From AWTP1-13 sp963832445 (lineage in GTDB: Bacteria; Pseudomonadota; Alphaproteobacteria; Rhizobiales; Hyphomicrobiaceae), in assembly GCA_963832445.1 (NCBI GenBank), contig CAWHUM010000001.1, positions 62,001-126,000 on the forward strand: a DNA stretch of 64,000 nucleotides, read 5' to 3'. The stretch's first letter is position 1. Every line of letters starts with the position of its first letter. Positions 45,087 to 54,564 of the stretch are shown here, in pieces. Below the pieces are notes generated by a model. It was not told the DNA's origin. It ran no database searches and saw only the letters and a list, made by a program, of their open reading frames with translations. The position numbers and the translations under genes were made by a program.

Positions 45087-45859
45087 ATGACGTCCTATTG
45101 GTCGAGATCGTTCGATGTACTGCGAGGCTTCAGGGCGCTACTGGAAAGTGCTCGCTCCATATCTTTCTCACAGTATTCGGAAGATACCCTGATCTACCCA
45201 TTGATACCGCAGAAGAGCGGCTTTTAGTCGACATCGGCGCATACCATCCCTGGCGCAACTCCAACACCTACAAGCTGTATCTGCGCGGCTGGAGCGGGCT
45301 GACGATCGAGCCCAACCCCGACATTGCGCCGCTTTTCAGGCGGGTAAGGCCGCGCGATATTCACCTGACGATGGGTGTCGCGGCGCAGGCAGGAGAGCTG
45401 GAGTATTTCCGGTTCGAAGAACCCAAGCTCAACAGCTTCCGCAGCGAGCAGCAACACTGGATGGGCCAGGCTCCCACGTCGACAATTCGGATAGAATGCC
45501 GGCCGACCCAGGAAATCATCGACAGCCATGCTGCAGGTCGTCCCATAGACCTGATGTCGATCGATTGCGAGGGCATGGATCTTGTCGCGCTGGAAACGCT
45601 GAACTGGGACAAGAACAGGCCGTGCGCGGTGATAGTCGAGGATCTCGAACAGTTTATCCTCAACAACGAGAACACGCGGCAAAGTACAATTCGCAGCTTC
45701 CTTGCAGCGCGCCAGTATGCACTCGTCTCCCAGGGTGTTTTCAGTTTCATCTATGTCGACGCGACCGCCTTTGGCGCCAAGCGCGATACCGGCTTCTGCC
45801 TGGATCGCACTCAGTTCGCCGTGGTCAAACGCGATGCTGCGCGGCAAGAGGCGACATAG
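45087..45859 (+). CDS. FkbM family methyltransferase, frameshifted
   Basis: SAM-dependent methyltransferase probably acting on a sugar or polysaccharide. The true N-terminus starts at 45087 (MTSYWSRSFDVLRG) and includes the family motif SFSQYSEDTLI; at a T run (45222-45225) it loses frame, and the SAM-binding segment LVDIGAYHPWRNSNTYKLYLRGW continues in another frame (then GLTIEPNPDI and SIDCEGMDLVALETLNWD). One missing T restores a 257-residue protein. The apparent longer ORF from 44939 is an artefact of that shift. Slightly lower GC than its neighbours suggests transfer. Confidence 0.8.
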
Positions 45860-45954
45860 ATCGGGCTTGCGCGGATCGCGCTTGCCAGAGCCGGGTTGGC
45901 CGGTCCGCGCGCCGCATCGGCCGGTCGGCTCGCTACACACATCGAGCCCGTCCG

Positions 45955-46961
45955 TCAGCTAGCGTCAGCCGCGAAACGCTTGGCATCGAGCCCGAGCATG
46001 TCCCACGTCCGCGCCATGTGCTCGGGCAGCGGCGCCGTAACATCGATCGCCGGCTTGCCCGCCACGGGATGCGGAATTACCAGCCGCCGGGCGTGCAGAT
46101 GCAGCTTCATGTCTATGCCGCTGTCGGCCAGCACCTTGTCGCCCTCGTATTTATTGTCGCCGACGATGGGGTGGCCGATCAGCGCCATGTGCGCGCGCAG
46201 CTGGTGCTGGCGTCCCGTGACGGGCTTCAGGGAGACCCAGGCCGCCTTGTGCGCCACACGGTCGATCACCGAATAATGCGTGGTGGCATGCATGGCCTTG
46301 TCCTGCTCGCCGGGCAGCGCTTTGCGCACGCGATCCTCCCCGTCCGGACCCGCCGCCTTCACCAGCGCCGCCTCGACCTTTCCTTGCGGCGGCTTCGGCA
46401 CGCCTTTCACCAGCGCCCAGTAGGTCTTGGCCGCCGAGCGCGTCTGAAAGATGCGCCCGAGCCTGGCGGCGGCATCGCGCGTCTTGGCGATGAGCAGCAC
46501 GCCGCTGGTGTCGCGGTCGAGCCGGTGCACCAGCCGCGGTCGCTCGCCGCCGAAGCGGTCGGCCATGCCGGCGAGCATCCCGTCGATGTGCCGCTTGGTT
46601 CCGGTGCCGCCTTGCACCGCGAGCCCGAACGGCTTGTTGATGACCAGCACGAAATCGTCCTCGAACAGGATCGCCCGCTCGACGAGATCGCGGTCCCCCT
46701 TGGAGAGGCCGAGCGGGGGAGTGAGCGACGGCTTCGCCGGATGCTTGGGGGCGGCTGGCGCACGACCGCCGGCACGCGCACCTGCTGGCCGGCTTCCAGC
46801 CGCGCGTTGGCCTGCACGCGCTTGCCGTCGACCCGCACCTGGCCCGATCGCAGCAGCTTCTGCAGGTAGGTGTAGCCGACCTCGGGGAAATGCAGGCGGA
46901 ACCAGCGGTCGAGGCGCATGCCCGCCTCGCTGTCGGCGATCTTGAGGGTCTCTACGCTCAT
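45955..46961 (-). CDS. RluA family 23S rRNA pseudouridine synthase (RluC type), frameshifted
   Basis: Converts uridines of 23S rRNA to pseudouridine. The N-terminal S4 domain (RLDRWFRLHFPEVGYTYLQKLLRSGQVRVDGKRV) starts at 46961, and the catalytic domain has the active-site motif RPRLVHRLDRDTSGVLLIAKT and GRQHQLRAHMALIGHPIVGDNKY. The two parts are in different frames, with the shift near a G run at about 46745, and rejoin into a normal 335-residue enzyme. A sequencing error is likely. Confidence 0.88.
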
Positions 46962-47049
46962 GCCAGGCAGGGTGAAGCGTGAAAGCGGGCAGCGGTCAAC
47001 TGCCTCACCCCCTTTCCGCGTGAGCATTTTCGACTATCTTTCTCGCATA

Positions 47050-47155
47050 CGATGGGGATGGAGTTCCCCGAAACCGCCCGCGAGGGCTGATGACTCCTAC
47101 CGCGAGATCAGCGGTGGGAGTCCGTGTCCGGAGCCGCCGCAGGGCGGCTTTTTCA
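47050..47155 (+). promoter_or_regulatory. Fluoride riboswitch (crcB motif) with terminator platform
   Basis: GGGGATGGAGTTCCCC followed by AAACCGCC and GGGCTGATGACTCCTAC (47054-47100) is the conserved core of the crcB/fluoride aptamer: stem-loop, the AACCGCC pseudoknot strand and the GGCTGATGACTCCT segment. A terminator hairpin follows at 47133-47153, giving a transcriptional ON switch. It precedes a cation/proton antiporter, UspA, CrcB and DUF190 operon, exactly the genes expected to be induced by fluoride. Confidence 0.93.
47133..47153 (+). terminator. Expression-platform terminator of the fluoride riboswitch
   Basis: GCCGCC (47133-47138), loop GCAG, GGCGGC (47143-47148) and five T. In fluoride the aptamer should prevent this hairpin from forming. 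A second hairpin (GGAGGCG/CGCCTCC, 47181-47198) lies just before the antiporter ribosome-binding site. Confidence 0.85.
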
Positions 47156-47215
47156 TGCCCGTTCTCGCTCGACGTGAGCCGGAGGCGTCCGCGCCTCCGA
47201 GCGGAGAACGTGCGC

Positions 47216-48382
47216 ATGGACAACGTCTGGCTTGCGTCGGCGCTGTGGATCGGGCTTGCGCTGCTGGCCTCGATCATCTCGATCCGCGTCGCGATGTCGG
47301 TCGCGCTGGTCGAGATCATGGTCGGGGCCGTCGCCGGCAATGCCATCGGGCTCGACATCACGCCCTGGGTGAACTTTCCTCGCCGGCTTCGGCGCGATCA
47401 TGCTGACGTTCCTCGCCGGCACCGAGATCGACAGCGACGTCATCCGCAGAAGCTCGGGCCCAGCGTCGGCATCGGCGTGGTGAGCTTTGCCGCGCCCTAT
47501 GTCGGGCGTGCTGCTGTGGGCCCACTACGTCGAGGGCTGGACCTGGCCGCAGGCGCAGATCGCGGGCATCTCGCTTGTCCACCACGTCGGTCGCCGTCGT
47601 CTACGCGGTGATGGTCGAGACCGGCTTCAACAAGACCGAGCTCGGCAAGATCATCCTCGCCGCCTGCTTCATCACCGACCTCGGCACGGTGCTGGCGCTC
47701 GGCATCGTGTTCGCGCACTTCGACGCCTGGCTCGCGCTGTTCGGCGCGGCCACCGCCGTGGCGCTCTGGCTGCTGCCGAGGTTCGCGCCCTGGTTCTTCG
47801 ACAAGGTCGGGCACCGCGTCAGCGAGCCGGAGACCAAGTTCGTCTCCCTCGTTCTGCTGGCGCTCGGCGGCCTGTCGCAGATCGCCGGCAGCGAGGCGGT
47901 GCTGCCCGCCTATCTCGTCGGCATGGCGCTGGCGCCTGCGTTCATGAAGGACCCGGAGCTGCCGCACCGCATGCGCATCATCGCCTTCACGATCCTGACG
48001 CCGTTCTACTTCCTCAAGGCCGGCTCGCTCGTGAGCTTCGCCACGCTCACTTCTGCGGCCGGCCTGATCCTCGTGTTCCTGGCGCTCAAGATGGTCACCA
48101 AGTTCGTCGGCATCCTGCCGCTCGACGCGCTTCTACGAGTTCGACGGGCGCGAGGGGATGTACACGACGCTCCTCATGTCGACGGGCCTGACCTTCGGCA
48201 CCATCTCGGCGCTGTTCGGCCTGACCAACAAGATCATCGACCAGCAGCAGTACACGATCCTGGTCACGGCCGTGATCGGCAGCGCGGTGGTGCCGACGCT
48301 GATCGCCCAGAAGTGGTTCATGCCGACGTTCAAGCCGATGGAGCGCGATGCCGGCAAGCCCAAGGAGGCATCCAATGTTTAG
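47216..48382 (+). CDS. Cation:proton antiporter (KefB/CPA2 family), multiply frameshifted
   Basis: A membrane antiporter of about 388 residues, 12-13 helices. It begins MDNVWLASALWIGLALLASI at 47216, and includes SVALVEIMVGAVAGNAIGLD, ILAACFITDLGTVLALGI and LTPFYFLKAGSLVSFATL. At least five single-base frame changes occur (about 47377, 47450, 47505, 47577 and 48125); with them corrected the protein is continuous. Placed under a fluoride riboswitch, it may be a Na+/H+ or related antiporter of the type listed for crcB-motif RNAs. Confidence 0.8.
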
Positions 48383-48793
48383 GAAGATCGTCATCGCCAA
48401 TGACGGCTCGGAAGGAGCCGGCACGCGCTCTGTCGGCGGCGATCAAGCTCGCCAAGACAGCACGACGCCGAGCTGCACATGATCTCGGTCGAGGAGCTGC
48501 CGCAGTTTCCCGCCTCGGTCGACGAGGTGGTCGAGGAGAAGGCCGAGGCCAATCATTTCTTCGCAGGCGTGATCGCGCGCGCCAAGGGGCAGGCGCAAGC
48601 TGGGGAAGCCGTGACCGCGCACGTCGTCACCGGCCATGCGGTGACGACGATTGTGGAGTTCGTGGAGCGCGAACGCGCCGACTTGCTCGTGATCGGCTAC
48701 ATGGGCCATTCGGCGCTGTACAATCGCGTCATCGGCAGCACGACCGACCGGCTCGTCGAGCTTGCGCCTTGCGCGGTGCTGGTGGTGAAATGA
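48375..48793 (+). CDS. Universal stress protein UspA family, frameshifted
   Basis: About 140 residues. MFRKIVIANDGSE starts inside the antiporter stop region and the C-terminal VIGYMGHSALYNRVIGSTTDRLVELAPCAVLVVK is the ATP-binding G-2x-G-9x-G(S/T) motif of UspA proteins. Frame changes near 48415 and 48460 break the middle. UspA genes are recurrent members of fluoride-riboswitch operons. Confidence 0.82.
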
Positions 48794-48880
48794 CGGGTCC
48801 GGAAGAGCGCGCCAGGAGAAGCGGCAATCGAGGCGGGCGACCGGCAGGGTTTGGCGGGGCAACGCGGAAATGGAGAAGGC

Positions 48881-49278
48881 ATGCAGAGCTATCTCTGGAT
48901 CGCAATTGGCGGCGCGCTCGGAAGCGTGGCGCGCTACTGGTGCTCAGTCGCGGCCGCCGGCTCATCGGCGAGACCTTTCCCTGGGGTACGTTGATCGTCA
49001 ATGTGGTCGGTTCGCTCATCATCGGTTTCTTCGCAACCATCACCGGGCCGGACGGGCGGCTGCTGGTCGGCACCATTCCGCGCCAGTTCGTCATGATCGG
49101 CATCTGCGGTGGCTACACGACCTTCTCCTCGTTCAGCATCCAGACACTCAACCTGTTGACGATGGGGAGTGGCTCTACGCCGGCGCCGAACATCGTCGCG
49201 TCGGTTGTTCCGTGCCTCCTCGCCGTTTGGATCGGGCACGTCGCCGCCGACCAATTCAACGCCTTGAAATGGGTGTGA
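48881..49278 (+). CDS. crcB: Fluoride exporter CrcB/Fluc, frameshifted
   Basis: Small four-helix membrane fluoride channel. The ATG at 48881 (after GGAGAAGG) gives MQSYLWIAIGGALGSVARYWC, then, after a frame change near 48955, FPWGTLIVNVVGSLIIGFFAT and ICGGYTTFSSFSIQTLNLL, which holds the conserved Asn, Thr/Thr-Phe-Ser-Ser-Phe fluoride-pathway residues. A further frame change near 49160-49200 lies before the last helix (LLAVWIGHVAADQF). Under riboswitch control it exports fluoride. Confidence 0.88.
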
Positions 49279-49280
49279 CC

Positions 49281-49610
49281 ATGCAAGTCCCGCGGACGCC
49301 GTTCTCCTGCGCATCTTCTTCGGCGAGGACGAGAAGTCGGGGCACCTGCCGCTCTACGAAGCGATCGTGCTCAAGGCCGCGAGATGCACCTGGCCGGGGC
49401 CACCGTTTTGCGCGGGCCCATGGGCTTCGGCATTCGAGCCGTATCCACACCGTCGAAGATTCTGCGTCTGTCCGAGGACCTGCCGATCGTCGATCGAGAT
49501 CGTGGATGCGGAGGAGAAGATCAATGCGTTCGTCGCTGTGCTCGACGGCATGATCGGCAGCGGGTTGGTGACGCTGGAGAAGGTCAAGGTGCTCCAGTAC
49601 GGCAACGGCG
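49281..49610 (+). CDS. DUF190 family protein, frameshifted
   Basis: Starts two bases after crcB with MQVPRD-like residues; across three frames one can read RIFFGEDEKSGHLPLYEAIV, the block AGATVLRGPMGFG, SEDLPIVIEIVDAEEKI and GLVTLEKVKVLQYG, which is a complete DUF190 (PII-like fold) protein. The exact 3' end is uncertain because of the frame changes. DUF190 commonly follows crcB in fluoride operons, perhaps as a regulator. Confidence 0.7.
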
Positions 49611-49885
49611 CCAGGCCGCGCTGCCCCGACTCGCCGCTCAAGCACAGCCACATGTCCGAGGTCTACGCCTTAAACACCAAGGACACGGTGTTGAGCGACC
49701 AGCTCTACGTTCGTGACGGCGAAGTAGCGCTGCCCAGCCACGGTTGCTTATCCCCGTGTACGGAGGCGCGGTAAAGATCCGCCATCCATCACGAGTGCGC
49801 CGGCGGGCCGCAGGGGAATCGTAGCAACGTTATCTTTGGGGCTTGGGGTGGGTTAGGCCATCGCCGTATCCCGACACGTTGGAGA

Positions 49886-51198
49886 TCAATCCCCCGCTTC
49901 GCCCGCAGCTTGCGCCCAATGCTCCAGCCGCTTCTTCAGCTCCGCCTCGAAGCCGCGGCCGGCGGGATCGTAGAACTGCTGGCGCGCCATGCCGTCGGGG
50001 AAGTAGTTCTGGCCGGAGAAGGCTTCCGGCGCGCCGTGGTCGTAGTCGTAGCCGGCGCCGTAGCCCTCCTGCTTCATGAGCTTGGTCGGCGCGTTGAGGA
50101 TGTGCTTGGGCGGCGCCAGGCTGCCGCCCTCCTTGGCCGCGCGCATCGCCGCCCCGAACGCCGTGTAGGCGGCGTTGGATTTGGGCGCGGTGGCGAGATA
50201 GACGACGGTCTGCGCCAGCGCCAGCTCGCCCTCGGGCGAGCCCAGGAAGTCGTACACGTCCTTGGCGGCCAGCGCCTGCACCACCGCCTGCGGGTCGGCC
50301 AGCCCGATGTCCTCGATCGCCATGCGCACCAGGCGGCGCGCGATGTAGAGCCGGTCCTCGCCGCCGTCGAGCATGCGCGCGAGCCAGTAGAGCGAGGCGT
50401 CGGGGTCGGAGCCGCGCACCGACTTGTGCAGCGCGCTGATCAGGTTGTAGTGGCCGTCGCGCGACTTGTCGTAGAGCGGCGCGCGGCGCTGCACGAGCTT
50501 GGTCAGGGCCTCGCGGCCGATCGCGGCAGCGCCGGCGGCGACCGAGCCCGAACACCTCCTCGGCCATGTTGAGCACGGTGCGGCCGTCGCCGTCGGCCAT
50601 GGCGATCAGCGTCTGCGCGCGCCTCCGCGTCGAGCGGCAGCGGGCGGCCCTCCTCGGCCTCGGCGCGCGCGAGCAGCTCCTCCAGCGCCGCCTCGTCGAG
50701 GCGGTGGAACACCAGCACCAGCGCGCGCGACAGCAGCGCGCCGTTGAGCTCGAAGGAGGGGTTCTCGGTGGTGGCGCCGACCAGCGTGATGGTGCCGTCC
50801 TCCATGTGCGGCAGGAAGCCGTCCTGCTGGGCGCGGTTGAAGCGGTGGATCTCGTCGATGAAGAGCAGCGTGCCCTTGCCGGTCTCGCGCCGGCTCTTGG
50901 CGCGGTCGAAGGCCTTGCGCAGGTCCTGCACGCCCGAGAAGATGGCGGAGAGCTGCTCGAAGGCGAGGTTGGTCTCGTCGGCCAGCAGCCGCGCCACCGT
51001 GGTCTTGCCGGAGCCCGGCGGCCCCCACAGGATCATGCTCTGCAGGCGCCCGCTCTTCAGCATGCGCGTCAGCGTGCCGTCGGGCCCGACCAGGTGGTCC
51101 TGGCCGACCACCTCGGCGAGCTTCTTCGGCCGCAGCCGGTCGGCGAGCGGGCGCGGCGCCTCCTCCTCCAGCCCCGCGGCCTGGAACAGGTTGGTCAT
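49886..51198 (-). CDS. rarA: Replication-associated recombination protein RarA/MgsA, frameshifted
   Basis: AAA+ ATPase of the clamp-loader group acting at stalled replication forks. From 51198: MTNLFQAAGLEEEAPRPLADRLRPKKLAEVVGQDHL, Walker A LWGPPGSGKTT, Walker B LLFIDEIHRFN, then sensor GATTENPSFELN. Frame changes near 50625 and 50548 interrupt the lid region; the C-terminal domain (HYNLISALHKSVRGSDPDASLYWLARML, LADPQAVVQAL, LNAPTKLMKQEGYGAGY) is normal. It follows the Do protease gene in the syntenic order seen in other Hyphomicrobiales. Confidence 0.88.
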
Positions 51199-51289
51199 GG
51201 CGCAATCATAGTCGCGATCGGCGGCCGCGAGGCGACCGCCGCGTGCGCCCGTCGGCGCGGAGCACCGGACGTCCCCAGGCTTTCGGCGC

Positions 51290-52713
51290 CTACCCCGCCA
51301 GCTGCAGCTGCAGGAGCCGGCCGCCGCGCCGCACGACGACCAGCCAGCCGCGCTGGCGCTCGCGCAGCGCGCCCTCGAGCTGGCCACCGTCGCGAATCCG
51401 ATCGCGCCCTACCTGCACCACGACGTCGCCCGGCCGGAAGCCGAGCCTGGCCGCGGTCGAACCGCGCCGCACGACAGGAGAACGACGCCCTCCTGCGTCC
51501 TCGACGCCCAGGTCGTCGGCGACGCCCGGCACGAATGTTGGCCACGCGTGGCGCCGTCGAAGGGATGCGCGCCCGCCAGATCGCGCACGTCGTCCCGGTC
51601 GGCCGGCGGCGCGGCGCGCAGCGCCACCTCCACGTTCGCTGCGCCGGCCCTTGCGCACGACGTCGATGCTGCGCGCGGTTGCCGATGCCGCGCGTGGTCA
51701 GCCGGTAGAGCACGGCGCGCGCGTCGTCCACCTCGTGCCCGTCCACGGCGACGATCACGTCGCCGGCCTGCAGGCCCGCCTCGGCCGCGGGGCTCTTGTC
51801 GTAGAGGCGCACGACCAGCGCGCCGGCGACCCGGCCGAGCTTGAGCTCCTCGGCCAGCTCGCGCGTCACGGCGTCGAGCTTGGCGCCGAGCCACGGCCGC
51901 TCCAGCTTGCGTCCCGTCGACGGCGCTGTCGACCACCAGCTTGACGAGGTTGGAGGGGATGGCGAAGCCGATGCCGTGCGAGCCGCCCGAGCTCGAGAAG
52001 ATCGCCGTGTTGATGCCGACCACGCGGCCGGCCATGTCGACGAGCGCGCCGCCGGAGTTGCCGGGATTGATGGCGGCGTCCGTCTGGATGAACACCTGCG
52101 CGTCCGAGCGCGTGACCCGCGTGCGCCCGAGCGCGGAGATGATGCCGCTCGTCACGGTCTGGCCGACGCCGAAGGGATTGCCGATGGCGAGCACCATGTC
52201 GCCCACCTCGATGGCGTCGGAGTCGGCGAACTCCAGGTAGCGGAAAGCGCCCGTCGCCGCCCTCGATGCGCAGCACCGCGATGTCGGACTTCTCGTCCTG
52301 CAGCAGGACCTTGGCGTTGAACTCGCGCCGGTCGGCCAGCACCAGCCGGATCTCGGCCTTGCGCCGGCGACCTTGAGCACGTGCGCGTTGGTGACGACGA
52401 TGCCGTTCGGGGCTGACGATCACGCCCGAGCCCAGCGAGTTCTGCGTGCGCTCCTGCGGCATGCCGAAGCGCTCGCCGAAGAAGCGGCGGAACTCGTCCG
52501 CGTAGCGGCGACGGCCCTGCGGCCGCCCGCGCACATAGACGTTGACGACGGCGGGCGCGGCCTTCTTGACGATCGGCGCGAAGGAATACTGCGCCGCCTC
52601 GCGCGACGGGGCGGCACGTCCGCTGCGCCGCGGCCGGCAGCGGCCAGCATGCCGCCAGCCAGGGCAGCCATCGCCAGCGGCCGCCGCCAGCACGCTCGCC
52701 CGAGCTCATGCAT
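51290..52713 (-). CDS. degQ: Do-type (DegP/DegQ/HtrA) serine protease, multiply frameshifted
   Basis: Periplasmic protease/chaperone. Start at 52713 (MHELGRACWRRPLAMAALAG) gives a signal peptide. The chymotrypsin-like domain has YSFAPIVKKAAPAVVNVYV, the His region VTNAHVL (in a shifted frame), DEKSDIAVLRI (Asp) and the serine block DAAINPGNSGGALVDM; two PDZ domains follow (GALVVRLYDKSPAAEAGLQAGDVIVAVDG; GFRPGDVVVQVGRDRIRDG). At least four frame changes occur (for example near 52420, 52370, 52250, 51910, 51665). The missing pieces are all present in the other frames. Confidence 0.82.
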
Positions 52714-52895
52714 TCACCGCCTCGTCCTCTTGCCAGCATGCTTCCGCCGCCGCGGCAACGGCATCGATTATAGGCCAGCGCGGCGTGCGCTAGAAGGCGA
52801 CTGCCGTACCTGGGCCGCAGCCATTGCCGCGCCCAATCGCCGCGTCAGCATTCCAGGGCATGCGCCGCACGGCATCGCGGCCGGGAGCCAGGCAA

Positions 52896-53990
52896 ATGAC
52901 CGACATTCATCAATCCACCAGCAGCCTACGAGGACTGGCTGCGCCGGCAGCTCGGCGGCGACCTGGTCGAGGCGGACCTGGAGCGCAAGCACGACGAAGA
53001 TGCGCGACAGCGCCTTCGCCTTCCTGCGCGCCACCTACTGGCGCTGGGCCGAGACCGTGCTCGATGTCTGCCCCGATGCCGCCGATGCGCCGCAGGTGCT
53101 CGCGGTCGGCGACATCCACCTGGAGAATTTCGGCACCTGGCGCGACGCCGACGGCCGGCTGGTCTGGGGCGTCAACGATTTCGACGAAGCCGCCGAGATG
53201 CCCTACGTGCTCGATCTGATCCGCCTGGCCACCAGCGCGCTGGTGCGCCGGCCAGGGCAGTGCGGCCGACGCCGAGGCCATCTGCGCAGCGATCCTCGCG
53301 GATACCGCGCGGGCTGCGGCACCCGCAGCCCGTCGTCCTCGACCGCGACTTGCGATGGCTGCGCGAGCTCGTCGTCGTCTCCGAGAAGCAGCGGCGCCAA
53401 GTTCTGGAAGAAGATCGAGGCCAGCGCCGCAGCGAGGCGGCGCCGCCGCGCTACCGCAAGGCGCTGGCCGCCGCCATGCCCGAGCCGGCCTTGCCATGCA
53501 GACCGCGCGCCGCGACGGCAGGCGTCGGCAGTCTCGGCCGGCCGCGCTGGGTCGGCCGCGCCGACTGGCGCGGTGCCCCGGTCGTGCGCGAGGCCAAGGC
53601 GCTGCTGCCGTCGGCCTGGAACCGGGCGCACGGCCGACGACGCAAGCGCCCATCCGCTGCGGCGAGATCGCCAACGGCCGCTACCGGCGCCGTCGATCCC
53701 GTGGTTCCGCATCGACGACGGCATCGTGGTGCGCCGCCTGTCGCCCAACAACCGCAAGATCGAGGCCGAGACGACGAGGCAGACGCGCTGCTTCGCCGAA
53801 GCCAGATGCTGGAGACCATGGGGCTCGAGCTTGCCAGCGTGCACCTCGGCACCGCTGGCGACATCGCGGCGCTATCGCCAGCGCGACCTCGCCCGCGCGC
53901 AAGAGGCGGTTGGCTGCGCGGCGAGGGCCGAGCACCATGGCCAGCCGCCGTCCAGCGCGAGCAGCGTGGAATGCGGCGTCGGTACGTAGA
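52896..53990 (+). CDS. DUF2252 family protein, multiply frameshifted
   Basis: Start MTDIHQSTSS at 52896, then across several frames the DUF2252 (kinase-like fold) blocks: KMRDSAFAFLRATYWRW, VGDIHLENFGTWRDADGRLVWGVNDFDEA (the HxxN...DFD catalytic-like motif), LDRDLRWLRELVV, WVGRADWRGAPVVREAKAL and VRRLSPNNRKIE. At least four single-base shifts are needed. It converges on rplQ and their 3' ends abut or overlap near 53.99 kb. It interrupts the usual rplQ-degQ neighbourhood and may be an insertion. Confidence 0.72.
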
Positions 53991-54005
53991 GGCAGCCGAG
54001 CCGCA

Positions 54006-54437
54006 GGCCTCAGGCGGTTCGGCCTGCTGCTCCTTCATCGCCTCGGAGCGCGCGCGGTCCTCGACGCCCTTCACGCTCTCGTCGCGGTCGACCAGCTCGA
54101 TGACCGCGACCGGCGCCGAGTCGCCGTAGCGATAGCCGGCCTTCACGACGCGCGTGTAGCCGCCGGCGCGATCCTTGTAGCGGGGGCCCAGCGTGTCGAA
54201 CAGCTTCTTGACCATGGCCTCGTCGCGCATGCGCGAGGCGGCGAGGCGGCGCGAGTTCAAGTCGCCGCGCTTGGCAAGCGTGATGTACTTGTCCATCACG
54301 CGCTTCAAGTCCTTGGCCTTGGCCAGCGTGGTGATGATCTGCTCGTGCCGGATGAGCGACGCCGCCATGTTGGAGAACATGGCCTGGCGGTGGCCCGGGG
54401 CGCGGCTGAAGCGCCGCCCCAGTCTGCGGTGTTGCAT
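54006..54437 (-). CDS. rplQ: Ribosomal protein L17, 3' end disturbed
   Basis: 50S subunit protein. From 54437, MQHRRLGRRFSRAPGHRQAM, then FSNMAASLIRHEQIITTLAKAKDLKRV, ITLAKRGDLNSRRL and MVKKLFDTLGPRYKDRAGGYTRVVKAGYRYGD are a canonical L17. The normal protein ends after a short Glu/Ala tail near residue 140; here the frame runs on into DUF2252 antisense sequence, so a frameshift or misjoin near 54.0 kb has removed the stop. Last gene of the spc/alpha operon. Confidence 0.9.
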
Positions 54438-54491
54438 GTCAGTTCCCTTTCGTTGTCATCGGCGAGGTTCTATGGCCTCGCGTTGGTAGCC

Positions 54492-54559
54492 GGGAGTAGG
54501 GAATAGGGAGTGGTGGGAGGTAGTCGATCCGTACTCCCTATTCCTCACTCCCTACTCCC
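54492..54559. repeat. Interrupted palindrome between rpoA and rplQ
   Basis: GGGAGTAGGGAATAGGGAGT (54492-54511) pairs with ACTCCCTATTCC (54533-54544) and CCTACTCCC (54551-54559) across a six-base bulge. The unit is built of GGGAGTA/GGGAATA repeats. In the operon it would form a long hairpin in the rpoA-rplQ intergenic RNA, perhaps as a processing or stabilising site; it may also be a dispersed REP-type repeat. Confidence 0.65.
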
Positions 54560-54564
54560 TCATC

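Noticed and set aside
45225..45227. In-frame TAG in FkbM as a possible recoding site
   Set aside because: The downstream protein is in a different frame, so a missing T in a homopolymer is the simpler explanation.
44939..45230. Upstream part of an open frame suggesting an FkbM start at 44939
   Set aside because: Product is not family-like; the real N-terminus with QYSED lies in another frame from 45087, joined by a T-run frameshift.
46700..54000. True programmed frameshifting or operon-wide gene decay
   Set aside because: Shifts are many, irregular and spread over unrelated genes, several of them housekeeping; no slippery-site plus pseudoknot pattern was seen.
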